DNA of 40,771 bases, from positions 1-40,771 of the forward strand of contig NZUK01000030.1 in assembly GCA_002701365.1 (NCBI GenBank). The letters run 5' to 3'. A program made the translations under genes and the position numbers. Origin of the DNA: Flavobacteriales bacterium (lineage in GTDB: Bacteria > Bacteroidota > Bacteroidia > Flavobacteriales > TMED113). This document shows, piece after piece, positions 23,766 through 31,140 of the stretch. The notes beneath the pieces were generated by a model that saw only the letters and a list, made by a program, of their open reading frames with translations, searched no databases and had not been told where the DNA came from. Numbering within the stretch: position 1 is the stretch's first letter; each line of letters begins with the position of its first letter.

Positions 23766-24275
23766 TTAAAAAGTATATCTAAAAGCCCAATCTAAACCTA
23801 AATGCGGTTGAGAATCATTTGTTCCCATAGGGCTCACATCAGTGCCAGGCATATCATATCGTATCATAGGCTCAAACCATAATCTACCATCAAATCCTAA
23901 TTCTAAAGACACGCCTCCAGCAAAAAATGTGTCTAAATTATCTTCACCGTTTGTATGTAAACCTGCTTCAATAAATAAATTATCTTTGCCATAGTAGCGT
24001 ATAGAACCTCCCCATTCAACATCACCCTCATGTTTAATTTTATCATTACATTCTGCGGGGTCAGCACCATCACAACTAGCCTCTCTATATTCCATTCCCA
24101 TACTAAAATCAAAGCTCAACATTAAGCCATCTAATGCAAAATAACCAATATTAGCATTTGCATCTGGAGCAGTAAAGTCACCTCCTGCACCAAAAGAAAA
24201 TTGCCCAGCATTACCCTGAGCAAAAGAAAAAGCTGTAATCAAAGATGCTACAGCAAATAAAGTTAACTTTTTCAT
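23766..24275 (-). CDS. Outer-membrane beta-barrel protein
   Basis: The 169-residue protein has a signal peptide (1-19, ending SFAQ), then alternating strand segments and a terminal FRYTF, a standard outer-membrane insertion signal. Segments such as ANIGYFALDGLMLSFDF, RYYGKDNLFIEAG and WFEPMIRYD identify it as a small beta-barrel of the OmpW/outer-membrane beta-barrel type. A loop of about residues 65-85 contains two cysteines (CDGADPAEC) that may form a disulfide. It shares ANIG.F..D...SF and FEPMI with the next gene, so the two are paralogues. The function is unknown. Confidence 0.75.
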   Translation of the reverse strand: MKKLTLFAVASLITAFSFAQGNAGQFSFGAGGDFTAPDANANIGYFALDGLMLSFDFSMGMEYREASCDGADPAECNDKIKHEGDVEWGGSIRYYGKDNLFIEAGLHTNGEDNLDTFFAGGVSLELGFDGRLWFEPMIRYDMPGTDVSPMGTNDSQPHLGLDWAFRYTF

Positions 24276-24377
24276 AATATATTTTTTTTTTAATTAATTA
24301 ATGATTCAAAAATCGAAAAAATTAATAAACAAGAAGTGATGTTAAGAATATATATACAAACATTAGATTGTTAATAC

Positions 24378-24405
24378 AAAAAAAAGGGGCAAAAAGCCCC
24401 TTTTT
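24378..24405 (-). terminator. Rho-independent terminator after the 24425 gene
   Basis: A 5-bp G/C stem GGGGC...GCCCC with a 5-nt loop of A is flanked by long A and T runs. It is placed 20 nt after the stop of the outer-membrane protein on the minus strand. Confidence 0.85.
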
Positions 24406-24424
24406 ATTAAAGTTGTGTAGATGT

Positions 24425-24838
24425 TTACAGATTAAATCTTAATCCCCAAGCTAAGTGAGGTGTGAAATCTTGAATATTATCTAACACGATCATTGGTTCA
24501 AACTGTAGCTTCCAAATACCAAGGGCCTTTGTCCAGCCAACAGCAGCTCCGATTGTGTAATCAGAACCATCGCCTGCCGCATTATCCCTTGCTTCAGTAT
24601 TAGCTTCAAAGAACATATTACCCATCATACCTGTGTAATATCTTGCGCTAAGATCAAAGTCTTCCCAATCTCTCATACCGAAAGAAACTAAAATATCATC
24701 AGTCATAAACCATCCGATATTCGCATCTGCTTCAGCACCCATTGGGTTCGCTAAGTCAAGGTTCGTTATACTAAACGACATTTGACCAAAAGTTAAAGCA
24801 CTAAACATAAGTGCACATACAATAATTAAATTTCTCAT
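24425..24838 (-). CDS. Outer-membrane beta-barrel protein, paralogue of the 23766 gene
   Basis: The 137-residue protein has a signal peptide (1-18, ending TFGQ) and strand-rich repeats, ending WGLRFNL. It matches its neighbour in ANIGWFMTDDILVSFG, FEANTEAR and FEPMIVLD. It is shorter, with fewer loops. A terminator separates the two genes, so they are transcribed separately; a possible promoter box lies 28 nt before the start. The higher G+C than the neighbours at third positions and compact strands suggest a well-expressed protein, but the function is unknown. Confidence 0.75.
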   Translation of the reverse strand: MRNLIIVCALMFSALTFGQMSFSITNLDLANPMGAEADANIGWFMTDDILVSFGMRDWEDFDLSARYYTGMMGNMFFEANTEARDNAAGDGSDYTIGAAVGWTKALGIWKLQFEPMIVLDNIQDFTPHLAWGLRFNL

Positions 24839-24865
24839 AATTAAATTTTTTTATGATTAATGGCA

Positions 24866-24873
24866 CAAATATA
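24866..24873 (-). promoter_or_regulatory. Possible TAnnTTTG promoter box for the 24425 gene
   Basis: TATATTTG on the minus strand fits the Bacteroidota -7 box and sits 28 nt before the ATG. A clear -33 element is not seen. Confidence 0.4.
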
Positions 24874-24966
24874 ATACTGTATTGCATTGGTATGAAAAAC
24901 TTAAGGTTCTTTTCTACTAACATAAGAGTGTTAAAAAGGTGTCGCAAAGAGACGTTTTCATATCTG

Positions 24967-25623
24967 TTACTCCTTGTCTCTTAACATGGGTACAAATTGG
25001 AAATTATGGTATTCTTTTTTTTTGATATTACCATCTAAATCCTTCGAAAACAGTGTCATTATTTGGTTTTTAAAGCCAATTGGAATCACCATCTCTCCAC
25101 CTAGTCTTAACTGTTCCAGCAATAAAGGAGGAACTTCTACGGCACCACAAGTCACCAATATCTTATCAAAAGGAGCTAACCGACTAAGACCAAGATGCCC
25201 ATCGCCATGAAACAAGTTAGCCCGATAATTCAACATAGATAATAATGTTTTTGCAGTTTTATACAAATTGTGATGTCTCTCAATAGAATACACTTCAACA
25301 TTACACTGAGTTAATACTGCTGTCTGATAGCCTGATCCTGTTCCTATCTCAAGTACTTTTTCTCCAGGGGCTAAGTTTAAAAGTTGTGTTTGAAATGCAA
25401 CAGTATATACACTTGATATTGTCTGCTGACTTCCAATTGGAAAAGCCTTGTCTTCATAAGCGAATTCTAAAAAAGAAGACTCTAAAAAAAGATGTCTTGG
25501 AACATTCATCATAGCTTTCAAAACAGAATCACTATCTATACCGCGCTTAACTGACAAGTAATCTATCATCCTTTTCCTTAAACCCTGGTGCCTTAAATTA
25601 TCAATCATGAAAACTTTAAACAA
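24967..25623 (-). CDS. pcm: Protein-L-isoaspartate O-methyltransferase
   Basis: This enzyme methylates isoaspartyl residues in aged proteins using SAM, so that they can be repaired. The 218-residue length fits the family. Family features are VPRHLFLESSFLEFAY near 36-51, the substrate-loop SQQTISSVYTVAFQTQ (69-84), motif I VLEIGTGSGYQTAVL near 93-107, and DKILVTCGAVEVPPLLLEQL around 155-174. An alternative start (MIDNLRHQG) lies at residue 6, position 25608, and fits the family as well. It stands alone on the minus strand, divergent from the Gfo/Idh operon. Confidence 0.95.
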   Translation of the reverse strand: MFKVFMIDNLRHQGLRKRMIDYLSVKRGIDSDSVLKAMMNVPRHLFLESSFLEFAYEDKAFPIGSQQTISSVYTVAFQTQLLNLAPGEKVLEIGTGSGYQTAVLTQCNVEVYSIERHHNLYKTAKTLLSMLNYRANLFHGDGHLGLSRLAPFDKILVTCGAVEVPPLLLEQLRLGGEMVIPIGFKNQIMTLFSKDLDGNIKKKEYHNFQFVPMLRDKE

Positions 25624-25691
25624 TTAGTTAGTGTGTTAAATATAAAAATAAACTACTTTTACTCAACATTATAAATAACAATATATTAACA

Positions 25692-26591
25692 ATGAATATT
25701 GGGATTTTTGGAGTTGGCAGTTTTGGGCAAAAACACATACATGTCCTAAAAAGCATAAAGTCATTTAATATTGTAGGTTTTTTTGACCCAAATATAGAAT
25801 TATCACAAACCATTGAAAACGAGTTCAAAATCAAGTCATATAAAAATAAAGAAGAACTCATCAAGGAATGTGACGCTCTAGACATTGTCAGTGAAACAAG
25901 TACACATTATAATTTGATTAAAAAAATTGCTCATTACAATAAGCATATGTTTATCGAAAAACCTATCTGCTCTTCGAAGGATGAAAGCAAATCTCTTATT
26001 AAAGAATTAAAAAATTATAAACCTATTATTCAAGTTGGTCATGTGGAGAGGTATAACCCTACAATAATGGATGAGTTACAAAAAATCAGTAATATCAAGA
26101 CAATTGAATCTAAAAGAGTTGGCATACTAAATCATCGAAATAAAAACACATCTATTACGTTAGATTTAATGATTCACGACATTGATTTAATTACACAGAT
26201 GACTAAATCTAATATAAAAAAAATACAAGCTTTTAGTGATGATAAAAAAAAGCCACTTAATCACATAGAATGCACACTAATATTTGACAATGGAACTCAA
26301 GCAAAATTAGCTGTAAAAAGAACTACAAGTTCTAATAGTGTAAGGACAATGAAGATTGCTTGTGAAGATAAAAAAGTTGAGATAGATTTGCTTAAAAGAA
26401 AGAAAAAAATCATAACAAAAAATAGACAAAAAACGCAACAATACTCAGATAATATAAATCCATTAAAAGAAGAATTAATCGACTTTTATCAGAAAATAAA
26501 AAATCAAAAAAAACCATTGGTTGGATTAACAGAAGCTTGCCACGCTGTTAATGTCGCAATAGACATCGAACATAAAATCAATCAAACATGA
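25692..26591 (+). CDS. Gfo/Idh/MocA family oxidoreductase
   Basis: An NAD(P)-dependent sugar or cofactor oxidoreductase of 299 residues. The N-terminal Rossmann segment IGIFGVGSFGQKH (residues 3-15) binds the cofactor, and FIEKPICSSKDES (about 92-104) holds the usual EKP lysine. HVERYNPT follows near 117. The C-terminal beta-sheet domain is short. The stop overlaps the start of the next gene as ATGA. In this family the substrate varies, so I cannot name it. It opens an operon with a lipoprotein and an exopolysaccharide sugar transferase, which points to cell-surface sugar metabolism. Confidence 0.88.
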   Translation: MNIGIFGVGSFGQKHIHVLKSIKSFNIVGFFDPNIELSQTIENEFKIKSYKNKEELIKECDALDIVSETSTHYNLIKKIAHYNKHMFIEKPICSSKDESKSLIKELKNYKPIIQVGHVERYNPTIMDELQKISNIKTIESKRVGILNHRNKNTSITLDLMIHDIDLITQMTKSNIKKIQAFSDDKKKPLNHIECTLIFDNGTQAKLAVKRTTSSNSVRTMKIACEDKKVEIDLLKRKKKIITKNRQKTQQYSDNINPLKEELIDFYQKIKNQKKPLVGLTEACHAVNVAIDIEHKINQT

Positions 26592-27472
26592 AAGGAATAA
26601 TTGCAAAAATAATGACAATCACAATTTCCACCATCTTTACATGCCTAAATATATCTTGTAACGATAATTTAATTGCTGAAATCCCCTCTTATATAGAAAT
26701 TACACAATTTAACTACTATCAAAACAATGTACTTAATAACGAGAATGCTCAAATAACTGATGCATGGGTAACAATGGATAACCAAAATTTAGGAGCTTTT
26801 GAAATACCATTTAGAATTCCCATATTAAATAATGAAACAGAGAATAATGCACACTCATTCATTATATACCCAGGAATCAAAGTGAATGGAATATCTGCAA
26901 CACGAATCAAATACCCTTATTACGAGAGATTTGAAATTGATACAATACTAGAAAAAGATGCAATAATTCACCTTACCCCATCTACTTCATATACCGAACA
27001 AACAAATCTATATTTTACACAACCTGAAAGTCAATTTGAAAATGGAAACAATATACTTGCAGCTTCACTACTAAGTGACACAATGCCCATCACACAAAGT
27101 CAAGTTGTTTTGCAAGGAGAAAAAAGCCTAGGGATATTTTTAGAACAATCAAATGATTATTTCCATATAACCAATACTGAAGCATTAAACCTATCAGACA
27201 ACACATTTTTAGAGTTAAATTTTAAATCAAGCATTCAATTTAATGTCGGATTAATGATCATTAGCAACATACCAAACGTATCTGATCAAAAGCAAGAATT
27301 AATTCAATTATATGCATCCGATGAGTGGAAAAAAACATATTTAGACCTAGCTCCTCTGATTAATATGGGAAACAAAAACTCTCAGTATAAAATTTATTTT
27401 GAAGGATTTTATGACGAAAATCAAGTAGTTAATGCAGTATATTTAGATAATTTAAATTTAGTATCCAATTGA
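26588..27472 (+). CDS. Lipoprotein, Bacteroidota-specific hypothetical
   Basis: The 294-residue protein begins with a hydrophobic signal segment and a candidate lipid Cys at 24 (NISC). The rest is beta-rich with no enzyme motif. From memory it resembles conserved flavobacterial lipoproteins of unknown role that have an early DAWVTMDNQ-type segment and IYPGIKVNGISATR near residue 95. The start codon overlaps the previous stop (ATGA) and its stop overlaps the next start (TTGA), showing tight translational coupling between oxidoreductase, lipoprotein and glycosyltransferase. It may anchor or assist an envelope polysaccharide step, but this rests only on position. Confidence 0.7.
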   Translation: MKGIIAKIMTITISTIFTCLNISCNDNLIAEIPSYIEITQFNYYQNNVLNNENAQITDAWVTMDNQNLGAFEIPFRIPILNNETENNAHSFIIYPGIKVNGISATRIKYPYYERFEIDTILEKDAIIHLTPSTSYTEQTNLYFTQPESQFENGNNILAASLLSDTMPITQSQVVLQGEKSLGIFLEQSNDYFHITNTEALNLSDNTFLELNFKSSIQFNVGLMIISNIPNVSDQKQELIQLYASDEWKKTYLDLAPLINMGNKNSQYKIYFEGFYDENQVVNAVYLDNLNLVSN

Positions 27473-28860
27473 TAAGACTAGAAAGATTAAAGAGGATTTT
27501 ATCAGACTTCATAGCCGGAGGAATATCTTGGGTGTTATTTTTTGTATACAGAAAAATAATTATTGAAGAATCAGTATTTGAAATATCTGAAACCTTAATC
27601 TACGGAACAATTGCAGTAGCATTTTTTTGGATTCTAATATATATATGTTCAGGAAACTATATTGAAGTTCGAAGAGTTTCAAGACTTAATGAATTATATA
27701 GAACTGCCATACAATCAATTTTAGGTTCTATACTAATCTTCTTTTTCTTAATTATAGATGATATTGAAAATTACTCAAATTACAAGTCCTACTATAATGC
27801 ATTATTAATTTTAACAACTCTACACTTTTCAACAACTTTCATAGAAAGATACATATTGACAAGTCACATGGTGCATAAAATACAAAATAAGAAAGTTCAA
27901 TTTTCAACAATTTTAATTGGCAATACTAAATCTATCATTAAAACATTTAATATGCTAGATAACATGTCTAGATCCATGGGGCATGATTTTATTGGATATA
28001 TAAACACTGAGAACAAGGCAATAGATGAGGTTGAAATACAAAACCTAGGACACATACATGAATTAGAAAAAATAATAAAAAAATACCCAATAGAAGAAGC
28101 AATTATTACATTTGACAACAACACTAATGATACTAGTCAAATTATGCATGCACTAGCATACCATAACATAATTACTAAAATATCACCTAATTTATCTGAT
28201 GTTTTTTTAGGAAAAATAAAACCACAATCTTTTTTCAGTATTTCTTTAATTGAGATTCCAAAAATTCAAATGCCATTTTTTCAATATGTTGTAAAAAGAT
28301 TAACTGATATTATAACATCTGCTATTGCCCTTTTAATTCTTTCTCCATTATTTGTTTTCATATCAATAATGGTTAAACTCTCATCTTCTGGTCCTGTATT
28401 TTATTTTCAGAAACGACTAGGATACAAAAAAACTACATTTAATATTATTAAATTTAGATCAATGTATACAAATGCTGAAAGCAAGACCCCTTTATTATCA
28501 AGTTCAAAAGATACGCGAATAACACCATGGGGTAAAATCATGAGAAAATATAGACTAGATGAACTGCCACAATTTTACAACGTTCTAATTGGAGAAATGT
28601 CAATAGTTGGCCCAAGACCCGAGAGAGCTTTTTTTGCAAATAAAATACTATTAACGGCTCCACACTACAAGTTAATATATAAGGTAAAACCTGGAATAAC
28701 ATCATGGGGGATGGTAAAATTTGGATATGCTGAAAACATAGACGAAATGATAAAAAGACTAAGATATGATATAATATATCTTTATAATTTATCCTTATTC
28801 CATGATATTCAAGTTCTGATATGGACTATATTTATAGTTTTACAAGGAAGAGGAAAATAA
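27469..28860 (+). CDS. Polyprenyl-phosphate sugar-1-phosphate transferase (exopolysaccharide initiating)
   Basis: An inner-membrane initiating glycosyltransferase of 463 residues. The first 130 residues carry four membrane helices, a CoA_binding-like domain follows, and the C-terminal catalytic domain (about 275-463) has the bacterial sugar transferase signatures: VKRLTDIITSAIALLILSP, GPVFYFQKRLGY, FNIIKFRSMY, RKYRLDELPQFYNVL, and MSIVGPRPE. It transfers a sugar phosphate from a nucleotide sugar to undecaprenyl phosphate. The start is a TTG that overlaps the upstream TGA (TTGA); no ATG lies close, and the encoded N-terminus (Arg/Lys-rich, then a helix) is as expected. It ends 22 nt before the 3-hydroxyacyl-CoA dehydrogenase. 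Confidence 0.92.
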   Translation: MIRLERLKRILSDFIAGGISWVLFFVYRKIIIEESVFEISETLIYGTIAVAFFWILIYICSGNYIEVRRVSRLNELYRTAIQSILGSILIFFFLIIDDIENYSNYKSYYNALLILTTLHFSTTFIERYILTSHMVHKIQNKKVQFSTILIGNTKSIIKTFNMLDNMSRSMGHDFIGYINTENKAIDEVEIQNLGHIHELEKIIKKYPIEEAIITFDNNTNDTSQIMHALAYHNIITKISPNLSDVFLGKIKPQSFFSISLIEIPKIQMPFFQYVVKRLTDIITSAIALLILSPLFVFISIMVKLSSSGPVFYFQKRLGYKKTTFNIIKFRSMYTNAESKTPLLSSSKDTRITPWGKIMRKYRLDELPQFYNVLIGEMSIVGPRPERAFFANKILLTAPHYKLIYKVKPGITSWGMVKFGYAENIDEMIKRLRYDIIYLYNLSLFHDIQVLIWTIFIVLQGRGK

Positions 28861-28882
28861 AAAATAATTAAAATTAGATGTC

Positions 28883-29770
28883 ATGAAAGAAATAACAGTT
28901 ATTGGAGGAGGAACAATGGGAAATGGTATTACTCATTGTTTTGCTCAAAAAGGTTTTAAAGTAAATTTAGTTGACTTATCATCTGAAATTTTAAACGCTG
29001 CTAAGAAAAATATTTCCAACAATCTAGATCGAATGATTAAAAAAGAAATTATTACCTCTAAGCAAAAGGTACAAATCCTATCACTAATATCATTCCATAC
29101 CCAAATGTCAAGTTGTGTAAAAAATAGTGACTTAGTAATAGAGGCGGTAACTGAAACAGAAACAGTAAAGATGAAAATATTTCAAGAGCTAGATCAATTA
29201 TGTAAAAAATCTACAATACTAGCTAGTAATACGTCATCAATTTCAATTGAAAAAATTGGTAAATCGACAAATAGAAAAGATAAAGTTATTGGAATGCACT
29301 TTATGAATCCAGTTCCAATTATGAAATTAGTTGAGGTAATAAAAAGTAACTCAACGAGTACAGAAACATATGAAAAAATCATGTCCTTATCCCAAGATTT
29401 AGGTAAAATACCTGTATTAGTAAATGATGCTCCTGGTTTTGTGGCTAATCGGATTCTTTTACCTATGATAAATGAGGCTATTCACACATTAACGGACAAT
29501 GTCTCCGGAGTTAAAGAAATTGATACAGTAATGATCCTCGGAATGTCTCACCCAATGGGACCACTACAACTCGCAGACTTCATTGGATTAGATGTTTGTC
29601 TATCAATTCTGAACGTATTATATGATGGTTTTAAGAATGAAAAATACAAACCCAATACAATACTTGAAAAAATGGTAACCGCAGGCGAATTAGGCGTAAA
29701 AACAAAAATAGGATTCTATGATTACTCATTAGGAATAAAAGAAAAAACTATCAATAATAGATTTTTATAA
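28883..29770 (+). CDS. 3-hydroxyacyl-CoA (hydroxybutyryl-CoA) dehydrogenase
   Basis: The 295-residue enzyme oxidises L-3-hydroxyacyl-CoA with NAD in fatty-acid or butyrate-type metabolism. The NAD-binding loop IGGGTMGNGITHCFA is at 5-19, followed by an acidic residue after GFKVNLVD. The catalytic His lies in GMHFMNPVPIMKLVE, and LVNDAPGFVANRI then GPLQLADFIGLD mark the C-terminal dimer domain. It is a single-domain protein, like Hbd or PaaH, not a FadB fusion. It is on the same strand as the sugar transferase and ends 3 nt before a convergent gene. Confidence 0.92.
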   Translation: MKEITVIGGGTMGNGITHCFAQKGFKVNLVDLSSEILNAAKKNISNNLDRMIKKEIITSKQKVQILSLISFHTQMSSCVKNSDLVIEAVTETETVKMKIFQELDQLCKKSTILASNTSSISIEKIGKSTNRKDKVIGMHFMNPVPIMKLVEVIKSNSTSTETYEKIMSLSQDLGKIPVLVNDAPGFVANRILLPMINEAIHTLTDNVSGVKEIDTVMILGMSHPMGPLQLADFIGLDVCLSILNVLYDGFKNEKYKPNTILEKMVTAGELGVKTKIGFYDYSLGIKEKTINNRFL

Positions 29771-29773
29771 AAT

Positions 29774-30331
29774 TTATTGATCTATATACTTATTAATAAT
29801 TAATTCTATATATATATCCTCCTGATTTGTATAAGGCGAATACTCTGATTTTAAATTACCGTCATATATTCTAGAAATTTTTTGCCAAAAGAAGGCTTGA
29901 AAAGGTCCTCTGTACTTTTTTATAAGTTCATACGCTGAATATTGAAACTGACGATATAGAAGTTTTGAAAGAATGAGACCTTCTTTCCTAGATAATTGCG
30001 TTATTTTTTGACTAAACTGATTAATTAACTCTTTTTGAATACGTCTAGAATACTTGTTCGATAATCTTTTTTTATTTATTGTATTTAAAATACTATCCGT
30101 TTCTGACATAATTTGCACAATAGTATCAACATAAGGATAAACCTTTAAAACTCTTCTTTTTAATAAAAAAAAATCTTTTGCGTTAAAATCAGTATGATCT
30201 GATGTCAATACAACTTCATTTAAAAAAATATTATCAATATATAGATAAGATGAGTCATTTTGAGAAATAAGATTGAAAGAAAGACTAAACCAAATTAACA
30301 ATGTATATTTAAAGTAAAAATATCTGAGCAT
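29774..30331 (-). CDS. DUF4294 family exported protein
   Basis: The product has 185 residues from the ATG at 30331 (an open frame reaches 30355). It has an N-terminal signal segment ending NLISQ, and the rest is rich in basic and helical sequence. Segments typical of DUF4294 are LKVYPYVDTI, SRRIQKELINQFSQKITQLSRKEG in separated parts, and LLYRQFQYSAYELIKKYRG with FQAFFWQ after it. The family is restricted to Bacteroidota and has no known function. It is divergent from the nuclease gene across about 43 nt. Confidence 0.88.
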   Translation of the reverse strand: MLRYFYFKYTLLIWFSLSFNLISQNDSSYLYIDNIFLNEVVLTSDHTDFNAKDFFLLKRRVLKVYPYVDTIVQIMSETDSILNTINKKRLSNKYSRRIQKELINQFSQKITQLSRKEGLILSKLLYRQFQYSAYELIKKYRGPFQAFFWQKISRIYDGNLKSEYSPYTNQEDIYIELIINKYIDQ

Positions 30332-30374
30332 ACTATTCAAATTGCTGGCATGCAATTTATAAAATTAAATACTA

Positions 30375-31109
30375 ATGTATAAATCTATTATTGAAACGCA
30401 TCATAAAATTAAACTAGAAGAAGAAAGCCATACATATACAATGTCTAATTCTAGCTTAGAATTTCAAAGTGTAACTGAATTTATTGGTGTTTTTTTTCAA
30501 GAATTTAATGAAGGGAAAATCGCTCGAAAATTAATTCAAACTAAAAAATATGCACAAATGTCCATTGAAGACATTTTAAATGACTGGAAAGAAAGACGAG
30601 ATCGTGGCACTATTATTCATCAACAAATTGAACATTTTTTACTATCAAAAAATTACAATCAAAACATAGATCTATTAGACGAAAAATCCAAACAAGGGAT
30701 TTCTTTTTTAAAAGAAAAATGCATTCCTAATACAGATAATTATTTGTTTCCAGAAATAAAAATTTGCTCTGAAAAACTGCAAATTGCTGGTACTATTGAC
30801 CTATTGATTTATAATAAAAAAAAACATCAAATATATTTAGTTGATTGGAAAACAAATTTAGCCATTAAAAAATCTGGATATAAAAAAGGGTTAAAATATC
30901 CAACAACTGAAATTGAGGATTGCAATTATAATAAATATAGACTTCAATTATCAATGTATAAATACATATTAGAAAAGTTTTATTCGGCAAATGTTGGAGG
31001 GTTATATATACTACATTTAAAAGAGAGTAATTATGATGTTATAAATTGTGAATACCAAAATCAGATGATAATAGAAATGCTAAAAGTTGAAAAAAATATT
31101 CAACATTGA
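30375..31109 (+). CDS. PD-(D/E)XK superfamily nuclease
   Basis: This 244-residue protein has the RecB-type PD-(D/E)XK core: a helix with GTIIHQQIEHFL, then PEIKIC, AGTIDLLIYN, and LVDWKTNLAIKK, which supply the catalytic Glu, Asp, Asp and Lys. A later helix has YRLQLSMYKYILE. It is a standalone nuclease domain rather than a full RecB or AddB subunit, and no helicase gene is close. Such small proteins may process DNA ends, possibly in repair; the actual substrate is unknown. A 31-nt gap separates it from the large fusion gene downstream. Confidence 0.82.
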   Translation: MYKSIIETHHKIKLEEESHTYTMSNSSLEFQSVTEFIGVFFQEFNEGKIARKLIQTKKYAQMSIEDILNDWKERRDRGTIIHQQIEHFLLSKNYNQNIDLLDEKSKQGISFLKEKCIPNTDNYLFPEIKICSEKLQIAGTIDLLIYNKKKHQIYLVDWKTNLAIKKSGYKKGLKYPTTEIEDCNYNKYRLQLSMYKYILEKFYSANVGGLYILHLKESNYDVINCEYQNQMIIEMLKVEKNIQH

Positions 31110-31140
31110 AAAACTAGAAACACTTTATTATTTTTAAGCC

